Assembly (NCBI GenBank): GCA_025210775.1
Contig: JAOARB010000016.1
Coordinates: 20,649 to 84,648 of the forward strand
Source of the DNA: Prolixibacteraceae bacterium
GTDB taxonomy: Bacteria > Bacteroidota > Bacteroidia > Bacteroidales > Prolixibacteraceae
Direction: 5' to 3'
Length of the DNA stretch: 64,000 bases
This document shows, in pieces, positions 9,527 through 18,404 of this stretch; position 1 is the stretch's first letter; the number at the start of each line of letters is the position of its first letter. The position numbers were made by a program, and so were the translations under genes. The notes under the pieces are model-generated. The model was given only the letters and a program-made list of their open reading frames with translations, was not told where the DNA came from and ran no database searches.

Positions 9527-9606
9527 TAACAGATAAAAGATCATAAGAACAACTCTTTACTTTAAATAATAAGTAAAGAGTTATTCTTTGAAAAAATAAT
9601 CAAATT

Positions 9607-10698
9607 ATGGCTGTTACACCTAAAGATATCACAACGATACTTTCACAGGTTTCCTATCCAAATCAAAAGGAAAACATCGTACAAATGGATATGGTCCAAG
9701 AGATACGAATCGCAGGAAACCGCATATCTTTCACATTGGTATTTCAACGAGATAATGATCCACATATGCAGACAATAGGTCAAGCTTGTGGGGAAGCCAT
9801 TGAAAAAGAACTAGGAGAGGGGTATGAAATAAAGATCACTCCTAAAGCGATGCATAGAATGGAAACACCTACACTTCCAGGAGTTAAAAACATTCTAGCC
9901 ATTTCCTCAGGAAAAGGAGGAGTGGGTAAATCAACTGTAGCTTCAAACTTAGCGGTGGCTCTTGCCAAAGCAGGTAAAAGTGTTGGACTTATAGATGCCG
10001 ATATTTTTGGTCCTTCTATCCCTAAGATGTTTGGTTGTGAAGATGCACGTCCTGTTGCCAGACTCGTAGATAAAAGAGAACTTATTGTTCCTGTAGAGAA
10101 ATATGGAGTAAAACTTCTTTCTATTGGTTTCTTTGTTAATAAAGACGAAGCAACAGTATGGAGAGGACCAATGGCATCGAATGCATTAAAACAACTTATC
10201 AAAGAAGGAGACTGGGGAGCATTAGATTATCTTCTTATTGACCTTCCTCCAGGAACATCTGACATCCACTTATCATTGGTTCAAACAGTTGCCGTAACTG
10301 GTGCTGTAATTGTAACTACACCACAAGATGTAGCGTTGGCTGATGTTATAAAAGGAGTTAAAATGTTCACCTCAAAATCTATTGATGTACCTGTAGTAGG
10401 ATTGGTAGAGAACATGGCATGGTTTACTCCTGAAGAACTTCCTGAGAACAAATACTATATCTTCGGTAAAGATGGAGGGAAAAACATTGCATCAGAACTT
10501 AAGATACCATTCTTGGGAGAAATTCCTATTGTTCAAGGTATCCGAGAGGGAGGAGATAAAGGAGAACCTATTGCACACAATGATGGTTCGCCAACCTCTG
10601 AAGCTTTCCAAAGCGTAGCATCTAAGCTTATTCATCAAGTAGAATTACGTAATAAGTTCCGTCCAGAAACGACGAAAGTTAAAACAGAAAGAAAATAG
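9607..10698 (+). CDS. Mrp/ApbC-type iron-sulfur carrier P-loop ATPase
   Basis: Cytoplasmic ATPase of the Mrp/ApbC/Nbp35 group, proposed to bind and hand over Fe-S clusters. The 363 residues comprise an N-terminal MIP18/DUF59-like domain (residues 1-85) and a ParA-like ATPase with the deviant Walker A SSGKGGVGKST near 98-108 and LLIDLPPGTSD near 210-220. The CxxC pair that normally follows the ENMxxF segment is absent: the sequence reads ENMAWFTPEELPENKYY. This replacement is, to my knowledge, usual in Bacteroidota Mrp proteins. Single transcription unit with its own promoter and a bidirectional terminator. Confidence 0.92.
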   Translation: MAVTPKDITTILSQVSYPNQKENIVQMDMVQEIRIAGNRISFTLVFQRDNDPHMQTIGQACGEAIEKELGEGYEIKITPKAMHRMETPTLPGVKNILAISSGKGGVGKSTVASNLAVALAKAGKSVGLIDADIFGPSIPKMFGCEDARPVARLVDKRELIVPVEKYGVKLLSIGFFVNKDEATVWRGPMASNALKQLIKEGDWGALDYLLIDLPPGTSDIHLSLVQTVAVTGAVIVTTPQDVALADVIKGVKMFTSKSIDVPVVGLVENMAWFTPEELPENKYYIFGKDGGKNIASELKIPFLGEIPIVQGIREGGDKGEPIAHNDGSPTSEAFQSVASKLIHQVELRNKFRPETTKVKTERK

Positions 10699-10704
10699 TA
10701 ATTC

Positions 10705-10741
10705 AAAAAAGAGCGATATACCAAAAATATATCGCTCTTTT
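10705..10741. terminator. Bidirectional terminator between mrp and the radical SAM gene
   Basis: AAAGAGCGATATA (10708-10720) pairs with TATATCGCTCTTT (10728-10740), a 13-bp stem flanked by A-run and T-run, between convergent genes. Its stem copies that of the terminator at 7298. Confidence 0.85.
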
Positions 10742-10762
10742 CATTATTGTATTAATCAAGAT

Positions 10763-11548
10763 CTAACTTACTGTTATTAAAATATGATCAGGAACTCGCT
10801 CTCTAGCATAGGAAGCAATCGTCTCTAGTTCCTCTTTTTGTACCTTAATTAGATTGTCTGCTGGAGTATCTCTATCCAAAGAATAGATCATCACTTGTCT
10901 AGGATTGATCTGTTTTACGCATTCAATCCACGCGTTTACCTCCTCAGTAGTAGTATTATCTACAGAAGTGCCATTATAGACCCCTCTCATAAAAAGAGTT
11001 TGAAGAATCATCTCTCCATTAAAACGTTGCAATAGTTTGATCGTCTTTGATAGATCAAACTTACCTACTGGTTGATCAATAGCACGGATAATTTCCTCTG
11101 TACCTCCATCTAACTTCATGATATTGTCATCCACCAATTTCAATGCTTCAACGACATCATCATGTTCAATACGAGTGCTGTTTGAAAGGACTGCAACCTT
11201 TGCTTTAGGACAATAACGATCTCTTAAAGCAATCGTATCTTTAATCACGCTTTCAAACTGAGGGTGAAGGGTCGGTTCCCCATTACCAGCAAAAGTGATC
11301 ACGTCTGGCAATTCATTATCGGCAACCATCTTTTGTAGTTGCATCTCCAACTTCTCCTTAACCAATTCTGCGGTAGGCATTACCGGTTTCTCTTTACGTT
11401 GTTTCGGATTCCATCCACATTCACAGTAGACACAATCAAAAGAACATAACTTTTGATCTACAGGGAGAAGATTCACTCCCAAAGAGATCCCTAATCTTCG
11501 ACTCTTAATAGGACCGAAGATGATTTTATCAAATAGAAAAGTTGCCAT
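10763..11548 (-). CDS. Radical SAM protein
   Basis: 261 residues with the cluster-binding motif CSFDCVYCECGW (residues 34-41: CxxxCxxC), giving a 4Fe-4S radical SAM enzyme. A following FAGNGEPTLHP matches the GGE-type SAM-binding strand. This layout (FGPIKSRRLGISLGVNLLP start, GNGEPTLHP) is that of the COG0731-like Fe-S oxidoreductases, some of which act on tRNA or as activating enzymes; the substrate here is unknown. It is the last gene of a minus-strand trio, 18 bases after the amidohydrolase. Confidence 0.85.
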   Translation of the reverse strand: MATFLFDKIIFGPIKSRRLGISLGVNLLPVDQKLCSFDCVYCECGWNPKQRKEKPVMPTAELVKEKLEMQLQKMVADNELPDVITFAGNGEPTLHPQFESVIKDTIALRDRYCPKAKVAVLSNSTRIEHDDVVEALKLVDDNIMKLDGGTEEIIRAIDQPVGKFDLSKTIKLLQRFNGEMILQTLFMRGVYNGTSVDNTTTEEVNAWIECVKQINPRQVMIYSLDRDTPADNLIKVQKEELETIASYARERVPDHILITVS

Positions 11549-11566
11549 AATTATTTCTTTTTATGA

Positions 11567-12754
11567 TCAAATTATTCTCTCACTGCGACTATTGGCAGTA
11601 AGCTTACACTTTTTCAAATCTACATCTTTTAGTAGAACTATTCCAGGACTTTTCCCCACTTCTATAGAACCATATTGATGATCTAACTGAAGTGCCTTAG
11701 CACCATTTAAAGTAGCCATTTCGACGATATCATTAAGCGACAATTCATCACAATTATCTTGTAAAACTTTCATCTCTTCTATCATCGAAAGAGAGGTATT
11801 AGAAGCCAAACTATCTGTACCTATAGTTAAAGGAATATTTTGACTTAAGAAAAGAGAAAGATCCGGCAATTGGTTCTCGATATATAGATTTGATTTTGGA
11901 CATAAAGCTAGGAATGTTCTATCCCATCCTCTAACAGAACGAACCAATTCAATATCATCTTGTCTCATAAAAGTATTATGAACAAGTAGTAAAGGGTGGG
12001 ATGTAGCAATCTTGTCAAGATAAGAATGGATACTACTTTTATGAATAACATTAAAACGACACATATCCAAACCTATCACTTCAGATAAATGTTTTGCCAT
12101 TGCTCCTGTACCAGTAAGAAATAGTTCATTCTCAGACGAAGACTCTTGGTTATGAATACTTATAACTGAATCCTCACAATGTTGGTCAATCATCTCCATC
12201 AAATAAGAAGATACCGAATAAGGAGCATGAGGTACAATAGAAGCAGACAATCCCATTGTATGAGCTTTACAAAGTACCTCTTTGACATTCTGAAACGCTG
12301 CTTTAGCTACCGATTCAGAAGACCCAAGAGCTTCTACAAAAGTGTGATACTTTATCTGGCTCTCTTTTTTAACATCAAAACTATCACTTCCATTTGAGAT
12401 ATCCCCAACAACAGAAACACCTTCATTAAACATCACCCGATCAAAGACCTTTGCACGTTGAACACGGTTCTCCAACGGAGCTCTCTCAATAGAAATTACA
12501 TGCCTAATAAAATCGGGTAGTGTCGTATGTTGTGGAATTACTCCTTTGGTATCAGATAATTCTAAATGGCAATGTGTATTCACCATTCCTGGAATAAGAA
12601 TACCACTATAGAACTCCACATTAGCAGATTCTTTTAAAGAACCATTTGTATCTTGAATATCAACAATTCTCCCATCATCATCACAGGTAACAACACCTTT
12701 CTCAAGGATATTGCCATTACCCAAGTATAGATAATGTGCTGATAATTTTCTCAT
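11567..12754 (-). CDS. Amidohydrolase, cytosine deaminase/ATZ-TRZ-like family
   Basis: 395 residues of the metal-dependent amidohydrolase barrel. Metal-site marks are GMVNTHCHLELS (about residues 56-67), HAPYSVS, LLVHNTF, and LCPKSNLYIENQLPDL followed by the catalytic aspartate in TIGTDSLASN near 318-327. This is the ATZ/TRZ or SsnA type, which includes guanine, chlorotriazine and aminodeoxyfutalosine deaminases. The last is a reasonable candidate if the organism uses the futalosine route, but nothing in the neighbourhood proves it. Tightly spaced with the lipoprotein gene upstream (12 bases) and the radical SAM gene downstream. Confidence 0.82.
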   Translation of the reverse strand: MRKLSAHYLYLGNGNILEKGVVTCDDDGRIVDIQDTNGSLKESANVEFYSGILIPGMVNTHCHLELSDTKGVIPQHTTLPDFIRHVISIERAPLENRVQRAKVFDRVMFNEGVSVVGDISNGSDSFDVKKESQIKYHTFVEALGSSESVAKAAFQNVKEVLCKAHTMGLSASIVPHAPYSVSSYLMEMIDQHCEDSVISIHNQESSSENELFLTGTGAMAKHLSEVIGLDMCRFNVIHKSSIHSYLDKIATSHPLLLVHNTFMRQDDIELVRSVRGWDRTFLALCPKSNLYIENQLPDLSLFLSQNIPLTIGTDSLASNTSLSMIEEMKVLQDNCDELSLNDIVEMATLNGAKALQLDHQYGSIEVGKSPGIVLLKDVDLKKCKLTANSRSERII

Positions 12755-12766
12755 TCGAATAATCTT

Positions 12767-13195
12767 TTATTTTAATTCTCGAGGAGACAACTCTCCTTCA
12801 AGGTCTAGTCCTACATCGATAGTATCTTTTATAGAATCAGGAAGGGCCTTAATCTGGTTTAGCAAGACCTCATTACGCTCTTTGAGTTCATTCATTACTT
12901 CATCATAAATCCCATTTAGCAATTTGGGATCCGTAGAATAATAAAAAAGAGTTTTGACCAATACAGAATCTGTAATATCATGTTTTTTCAACACAGCATA
13001 ATAAAGATCTGTATCTAAATTATCGTAATTAATCTTTAGCTCATATTTAGAATTGTAAAGACCATCAGCCAAATGTAGATCTACAAGTACCGACTCTAAC
13101 TTATTTTGTGTCAAGATTCCAGGAGGTGTTTTCTCTTTACAAGCAACCCCCATACACAAAAGAAGAATCAGGATAAAACTTTTTTTAAGACTCAT
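12767..13195 (-). CDS. DUF4296 lipoprotein
   Basis: Start taken at the ATG at 13195 (MSLKKSFILILLLCMGVAC), because it opens directly with a lipoprotein signal peptide; a longer frame to 13264 adds residues before the signal. The lipobox MGVAC places the mature Cys at residue 19. The 142-residue product then shows the DUF4296 pattern (ILTQNKLESVLVDLHLADGLY, then LYYAVLKKHDITDSVLVKTLFYYS), a family of small Bacteroidota lipoproteins of unknown function. First gene of the trio with the amidohydrolase and radical SAM genes, a combination in which it is the only exported member. Confidence 0.85.
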   Translation of the reverse strand: MSLKKSFILILLLCMGVACKEKTPPGILTQNKLESVLVDLHLADGLYNSKYELKINYDNLDTDLYYAVLKKHDITDSVLVKTLFYYSTDPKLLNGIYDEVMNELKERNEVLLNQIKALPDSIKDTIDVGLDLEGELSPRELK

Positions 13196-13418
13196 ATTCA
13201 ATAAAGTTTTAAACAACAACGGAAAATAGTTCCGTGAAAGCAAAGATACATTCTGGATAGTCATAAAACAAATAGAGTATTAGTAGATTTTATCAGACTA
13301 TGGGATACCATCTCAACCTGTTAATTGACTATAAATAAGTAATAATAGTGAGAAAATACAACCTTATTTACACTCGCTTTAATTATTTTTGGTCAAACTT
13401 GAAGACGAACTATTTCAT

Positions 13419-14705
13419 ATGGACAAACGATACCAATGCCAAATATTAGAACTCCTTAAATCGGAGGTAGTTCCAGCAATGGGATGTACAGAGCCTATTG
13501 CAGTAGCTTTAGCAGCAGCAAAGGCAAAAGAATTACTAGGGACAGAGCCCACACATATCAAAGTTAGTGTAAGTCGTAACATTCTTAAAAATGCGATGGG
13601 AGTAGGCATTCCAGGGACGGGAATGCGAGGACTTCCGATTGCAGCAGCAATGGGTGCTTTTGGTGGAAATTCTGAGAAAAAACTAGAAGTCCTAGCCAAC
13701 GTATCTAAAGATCAAATTGAACAAGCCAAAGAGTTTGTTCAAGGCCAAAACATTACGGTAGAACAAAAAGAAACAACAGAAATGCTCTATATTGAGTGTT
13801 GTTGTCGAAATGAAGATCGTAGTGCATGTGCCATTATTCAAAAAGAGCACACCTCTTTCTTCGAACTTCAAATTAATGGAGAGAAAATTTCCATTGATAC
13901 AGGAGAGATGGATCACTCCAATGAAGAAGAAGAGTCCACTTCACCAGCACTGACCATTAAGAGTATTCTCGAATTTACTAAGGCGGTAGATATCGAAGAG
14001 CTTCAATTTCTTAAAGAGGCAGCCAACATGAACCTAGCTGTATCTAAAGAGGGATTAAACCATAATTATGGTCTTCAAGTAGGTAAAAAGATCATGGAAA
14101 ATGTCGAACGAGGTATCCTTTCACCCGGTTTGATCAACTATGCACAAAGCAAAGCTTGTGCCGCATCAGATGCAAGGATGGCAGGATGTACATTACCTGT
14201 AATGACCACGACGGGTTCAGGAAACCAAGGGATCACAGCCATGTTACCTGTTGTAGCAGTAGCTGAACGTTTAATGAAGAGCGAAGAGAAAATGGTTCGT
14301 GCACTAGCATTAAGTAATCTGGTAACCATACATATTAAATCAAAACTTGGAAAACTAAGTGCCCTATGTGGAGCAATGGTAGCAGGAACAGGTGCCAGTG
14401 CAGGTATCACATATCTAATGGGAGGCAACTGTAAGCAGATAGAGGCTGCTATTCAGAATATGGCAGGAGGATTAACAGGAATGATCTGTGATGGAGCCAA
14501 ACTAGGATGCTCTCTTAAAATATCTGCAGCAGTAAACCAAGCAATACAGTTGGCACTCTTAGCCATCGACAATGTATGCATTGGAGACACCGATGGTATT
14601 ATCGATCATGATGTAGAAAAGACCATTGCTAACGTAGCAGAGATCGGATCGCAAGGGATGGAAGAGACAGACAAAATGATTCTTCAGAAAATGATATGTA
14701 AATAA
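13419..14705 (+). CDS. L-cysteine desulfidase/serine dehydratase alpha-like (UPF0597) protein
   Basis: 428 residues from the ATG at 13419; a TTG start at 13389 would add ten residues. The sequence has the UPF0597/CdsB layout: LKSEVVPAMGCTEPIAVALAAAKA near residues 12-36, VGIPGTGMRGLPIAAAMGA near 62-80, ARMAGCTLPVMTTTGSGNQGITAMLP near 255-282, and GMICDGAKLGCSLKIS near 360-375. Conserved Cys residues in these motifs can ligate a 4Fe-4S cluster, as in serine dehydratases and archaeal cysteine desulfidase. The likely reaction is cysteine to pyruvate, sulfide and ammonia, or a related dehydration. Monocistronic by spacing. Confidence 0.85.
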   Translation: MDKRYQCQILELLKSEVVPAMGCTEPIAVALAAAKAKELLGTEPTHIKVSVSRNILKNAMGVGIPGTGMRGLPIAAAMGAFGGNSEKKLEVLANVSKDQIEQAKEFVQGQNITVEQKETTEMLYIECCCRNEDRSACAIIQKEHTSFFELQINGEKISIDTGEMDHSNEEEESTSPALTIKSILEFTKAVDIEELQFLKEAANMNLAVSKEGLNHNYGLQVGKKIMENVERGILSPGLINYAQSKACAASDARMAGCTLPVMTTTGSGNQGITAMLPVVAVAERLMKSEEKMVRALALSNLVTIHIKSKLGKLSALCGAMVAGTGASAGITYLMGGNCKQIEAAIQNMAGGLTGMICDGAKLGCSLKISAAVNQAIQLALLAIDNVCIGDTDGIIDHDVEKTIANVAEIGSQGMEETDKMILQKMICK

Positions 14706-14823
14706 ACTCAAGCCTACAATAACTATTCTTTTACTTTCGATAAAACGACATATTAGCACTTCTATTTATCTAAGTTGCATAGTTTTGACAGATTTTTGTC
14801 ATCTTTGCAAAAAATAACTCATT

Positions 14824-15522
14824 ATGGCATTGATTTTAAATATTGAAACTGCTACAGAAGTTTGTTCGGTTTGTCTATCTAGAGATGGAGAGGTAATCCT
14901 TCTTAAAGAGAATAGAGAGGGATTGAATCATGCGAACCTTCTGACTGTTTTTATCGAAGAAATTTTAAAAGAAGCAGATATCAAAGCCACAGATCTTGAT
15001 GCTGTTTCAGTTTCATCAGGACCAGGAAGTTACACAGGTCTACGTATTGGTGTATCTGCTGCAAAAGGTATCTGTTATGGAGCTCAAATTCCATTGATTT
15101 CCATTAGCACCCTACAAGCTATGGCACATCATGCTTCTTCAACATTAAATCGTGAAGCAAACACACTATATGCTTCATTGATAGATGCACGACGTATGGA
15201 AGTCTTCTCTGCGTTCTATAACAATGAGAATAAAACAGTACGTGAGATTGGTGCAGATATCATTGATGAAGAAAGTTACAAAGAGATATTAAATCAGCAA
15301 CCTGTAGTATTCATTGGGAATGGTGTAGAGAAATGTAAAGAGGCATTAAAACATGAGAATGCTATTTTTGCTGAAGAGATTAAAGCATCTAGTTCTTATC
15401 TAGCACCTATTGCTCAGGAGAAATTTGAATCTAAAGAATTCGAAGATGTAGCCTACTTTGAACCATTCTATTTGAAGAATTTCGTAGCAACTCAATCGAA
15501 AAAGAATATCTTAGGAAAATAA
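14824..15522 (+). CDS. tsaB: TsaB subunit of the t6A tRNA modification complex
   Basis: 232 residues of the ASKHA fold, N-terminal half well conserved: ILNIETATEVCSVCLS at the start, and the family motif SVSSGPGSYTGLRIGVSAAKGICYG near residues 60-84. TsaB partners TsaD and TsaE to put threonylcarbamoyl on A37 of ANN-decoding tRNAs. It lacks the metal-binding histidines of TsaD, as expected for TsaB. A near-consensus CATCTTTG -7 element lies at 14800-14807, shortly before the ATG. efp follows after 37 bases, so both translation-quality genes may share a transcript. Confidence 0.95.
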   Translation: MALILNIETATEVCSVCLSRDGEVILLKENREGLNHANLLTVFIEEILKEADIKATDLDAVSVSSGPGSYTGLRIGVSAAKGICYGAQIPLISISTLQAMAHHASSTLNREANTLYASLIDARRMEVFSAFYNNENKTVREIGADIIDEESYKEILNQQPVVFIGNGVEKCKEALKHENAIFAEEIKASSSYLAPIAQEKFESKEFEDVAYFEPFYLKNFVATQSKKNILGK

Positions 15523-15559
15523 TTTTATTAGATAATAAACCATATAAATTTTTATAACA

Positions 15560-16129
15560 ATGGCATCTACTGCTGATTTTAAAAATGGTCTGTGCATCGA
15601 GCACAACGGTCAATTGTTCCAAATTGTACAATTTCAACACGTGAAACCAGGAAAAGGTGCAGCGTTTGTAAGAACAAAACTTAAGAACGTTAAAACAGGA
15701 CGTGTAATCGAGAACACATTCAACGCAGGTGTTAAGGTTAATACAGTAAGAGTAGAGCGTCGTCCTCACCAATTCTTATATAAAGATGAAATGGGATATA
15801 ACTTCATGCACACAGAGACTTTCGAACAAGTTTCTATTGAAGAGTCATTCATCAGCAACCCAGGTCTACTAAAAGAAGGACAAGTGGTAGATATCAACTT
15901 CCATGCAGAAACAGAGACACCTCTAACTCTTGAGATGCCTGCTTACGTTTTAATGGAAGTGACATATGCAGAACCAAGTGAAAAAGGTAACACTGCATCT
16001 TCTACAGCACTTAAGCGTTCAAATATCGAAACAGGAGCAGAGATTATGGTACCTCTTTTCATCAACGAAGGAGACGTTATCAAAATCAACACTGCTGACG
16101 GAACATATTCTGAAAGAGTAAAAAAATAA
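15560..16129 (+). CDS. efp: Translation elongation factor P
   Basis: 189 residues, standard length, three beta-barrel domains. It relieves ribosome stalling at polyproline stretches. The modified loop reads VKPGKGAAF, with K32 at the tip where EF-P carries its lysine modification in many bacteria. No EpmA or EpmB gene is in the window. The C-terminal domain holds the signature around GDVIKINTADGTYSERVKK. The gene lies 37 bases after tsaB and ends in a clear terminator. Confidence 0.98.
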   Translation: MASTADFKNGLCIEHNGQLFQIVQFQHVKPGKGAAFVRTKLKNVKTGRVIENTFNAGVKVNTVRVERRPHQFLYKDEMGYNFMHTETFEQVSIEESFISNPGLLKEGQVVDINFHAETETPLTLEMPAYVLMEVTYAEPSEKGNTASSTALKRSNIETGAEIMVPLFINEGDVIKINTADGTYSERVKK

Positions 16130-16156
16130 TCTCTTTATTCTTTCAATAAAGGTCTT

Positions 16157-16190
16157 AAAAGCAATCCTCATATGATGGATTGCTTTTTTT
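16157..16190 (+). terminator. Terminator of efp
   Basis: AAAAGCAATCC (16157-16167) pairs with GGATTGCTTTT (from 16177) and continues as a T-run. Confidence 0.9.
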
Positions 16191-16225
16191 ATGTCGCCAT
16201 TATGAACCATCATTATGGAAAAAAG

Positions 16226-16264
16226 AAAGGAGTAAAATCCAATAAAGATTTCACTCCTTTTTTA
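16226..16264. terminator. Terminator of tyrS (bidirectional)
   Basis: AAAGGAGT and inner AAATC (16226-16239) pair with GATTT and ACTCCTTT (16247-16260). T-run on the plus side and A-run before it, placed directly downstream of minus-strand tyrS. Confidence 0.8.
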
Positions 16265-16296
16265 CTTCTAGTTACTCGTTAAAAAGCAACCATATA

Positions 16297-17589
16297 TTAT
16301 TCAGCGATAATCAAGAAATAATTCTTTTTACCTTTCTGTGCAAGAATATATTTATCAGAGATCAAGTATGATCCATCAATAATCAATTCTGGAGAAGAAA
16401 CTTTTTGTTTGTTAATGCTTACTCCATTACCCTTAATACTACGGCGAAGTTCACCTTTAGAAGGGAAGATCTCTGCTTTTTCTGATAGCAATGAAACCAC
16501 ATCAACACCTTCTTTGAAAAGGTCTGCAGGAACCTTAAATTGAGGTACTCCTTCAAACACAGCCAAGAAAGTTCTTTCATCCAACTTTTGTAGTTGCTCT
16601 TGTGTTCCTTTACCGAAAAGGATAGAAGAAGCTTCAACAGCAGCATTATAATCTTCCTCAGAGTGAACCATAATGGTAATCTCTTTAGCCAATCTTTGTT
16701 GAAGAAGACGACGGTGAGGAGCTTCTTGATGCTCTTTTACCAATGCAGCTACTTCCTCTTGAGATAGCATAGTAAAGATTTTAATATACTTTTCTGCATC
16801 GTCATCAGAAGTATTCAACCAGAATTGATAGAAAGCATAAGGAGTTGTTCTTTCTGGATCCAACCAAACGTTTCCACTTTCTGTTTTACCGAATTTCTTA
16901 CCATCTGCTTTAGTGATAAGAGGGCAAGTCATTGCAAATGCTTCACCTCTATCAATACGACGGATTAGCTCAGTACCAGTAGTAATGTTACCCCACTGAT
17001 CGCTACCACCCATTTGTAGTTTACAGTTATGCTCACGATACAAATGAAGGAAATCTGTTCCTTGAACCAATTGATAAGTAAACTCTGTAAAAGAAAGACC
17101 AGATTTGTTAGAACCATCTAAACGTTTCTTCACAGAATCTTTACTCATCATATAATTAACGGTAAGGTGTTTACCGATATCACGAATAAATGAAAGGAAA
17201 GAGAACTCTTTCATCCAATCGTAGTTATTCACCATGATTGCATGATTTTTAGTCTCTTCAGAGAAATCCAACAACTTAGAAAGTTGTTTCTTAAGTCCCT
17301 CTTGGTTATGACGAAGTGTCTTCTCATCAAGAAGGTTTCTTTCTTGAGATTTCATAGAAGGGTCACCAATCATACCTGTAGCACCACCTACAAGAACGAT
17401 AGGTTGGTGACCAGAGTTTTGAAGATGTTTCAACATCATCACTCCAACCAAGTGTCCAATGTGTAAAGAATCTGCAGTAGGGTCAATACCCACATAAGCA
17501 GAAGTCATTTCTTTTTTAAGTTGTTCTTCTGTTCCTGGCATGATATCATGAATCATACCTCTCCATTTTAACTCTTCTACAAAGTTCAT
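16297..17589 (-). CDS. tyrS: Tyrosyl-tRNA synthetase
   Basis: Class I aminoacyl-tRNA synthetase charging tRNA-Tyr. Start chosen at the ATG at 17589 ([12 protein letters not shown]), which gives 430 residues and matches the family N-terminus; the 15 extra codons upstream overlap the promoter. HIGH motif at residues 43-46, the KFGKT form of the KMSKS loop in [13 protein letters not shown] near 234-238, and a C-terminal S4 RNA-binding domain (residues about 365-430, [13 protein letters not shown]). It has its own promoter (17612-17619) and follows cvpA on the same strand. Confidence 0.98.
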   Translation of the reverse strand: MNFVEELKWRGMIHDIMPGTEEQLKKEMTSAYVGIDPTADSLHIGHLVGVMMLKHLQNSGHQPIVLVGGATGMIGDPSMKSQERNLLDEKTLRHNQEGLKKQLSKLLDFSEETKNHAIMVNNYDWMKEFSFLSFIRDIGKHLTVNYMMSKDSVKKRLDGSNKSGLSFTEFTYQLVQGTDFLHLYREHNCKLQMGGSDQWGNITTGTELIRRIDRGEAFAMTCPLITKADGKKFGKTESGNVWLDPERTTPYAFYQFWLNTSDDDAEKYIKIFTMLSQEEVAALVKEHQEAPHRRLLQQRLAKEITIMVHSEEDYNAAVEASSILFGKGTQEQLQKLDERTFLAVFEGVPQFKVPADLFKEGVDVVSLLSEKAEIFPSKGELRRSIKGNGVSINKQKVSSPELIIDGSYLISDKYILAQKGKKNYFLIIAE

Positions 17590-17611
17590 ATTATAGCTTT
17601 TTCTTTTATCA

Positions 17612-17640
17612 CAAAGATAAACATTTTGTTTCATTACAAA
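17612..17640 (-). promoter_or_regulatory. tyrS promoter
   Basis: On the minus strand TATCTTTG (17612-17619) is an exact TAnnTTTG -7 element, and TTTG (17637-17640) stands at the expected -33 distance. Located 23 bases before the tyrS ATG. Confidence 0.7.
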
Positions 17641-17691
17641 GACTAGACCAACAGATCTAGAATATTGTTACTCAAAAGGGTAATATAGAAA

Positions 17692-18306
17692 TTAAAGGTT
17701 ATCAAAATCCACGTTCTCATCTACCGTATTGGTCGCTTTCTTTTGGATCTTTTTCACCTCTTTTTTTGTCTTCTCAATACCTTTTTTAATTGTTTTTTGA
17801 CTCTTTTCCCACTTCTCTCTTGGATCGATTTCTTCTAACATAGGGAAAACGCTAGGAGCAAAAAGTTTAATCGGTTTATACAACTTAGAGCTATGTTTCA
17901 CGTTATAATCCAACAAATCATCAATTGGTTTAAACTTCTCGACCACCACCAATAGTAAGCTAAGAATAAAAGAGACTTTAATTAGACTAAATACAGCTCC
18001 AGCGATATAATTCACAGAGCCAAGAATCATAATATCAGCCAATCTTGTCATCAATTTAGCCAACAGGTGCACTCCTAAGATTAACAAAATAAATGTCAAA
18101 ACAAAAGATACCAAACCGACAAATTCAGAATGCCAATTAAGCTGATCAACCAAAACACCTTCAGTTAATTCCGAAAGAGAAGCAGCACCAAAAATACCAA
18201 CAAAAAGAGCTAAGAAAGTCGCAATCTCGACGATAAAACCCTTCTTATACCCTTGGTAGGTAGCATAAACTAAAAAGACTCCTAATATTGCATCAATTAT
18301 ATTCAT
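17692..18306 (-). CDS. CvpA family membrane protein
   Basis: 204 residues with four hydrophobic helices (about 3-20, 27-45, 65-85, 102-122) and the opening MNIIDAILGVFLVYATYQGYKKGF, typical of the CvpA/colicin V production family, whose members are inner-membrane proteins linked to envelope homeostasis. The C-terminal 50 residues are a highly charged Lys-rich tail (KKGIEKTKKEVKKIQKK) with coiled-coil character. This tail is longer than in enterobacterial CvpA. tyrS lies 102 bases downstream but has its own promoter. Confidence 0.85.
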   Translation of the reverse strand: MNIIDAILGVFLVYATYQGYKKGFIVEIATFLALFVGIFGAASLSELTEGVLVDQLNWHSEFVGLVSFVLTFILLILGVHLLAKLMTRLADIMILGSVNYIAGAVFSLIKVSFILSLLLVVVEKFKPIDDLLDYNVKHSSKLYKPIKLFAPSVFPMLEEIDPREKWEKSQKTIKKGIEKTKKEVKKIQKKATNTVDENVDFDNL

Positions 18307-18404
18307 ACGTCAAAATAAATTCATTAAAAAACAGAACATGTATAGGCACAAACCTTACTTTTTTTTAATATCTTTAGAATTATCAACCAATCAGTTATAC
18401 CCGT

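Noticed and set aside
9780..10202. 140-codon frame antisense to mrp
   Set aside because: Low-complexity shadow in the reverse frame of a clear P-loop gene, with no family pattern.
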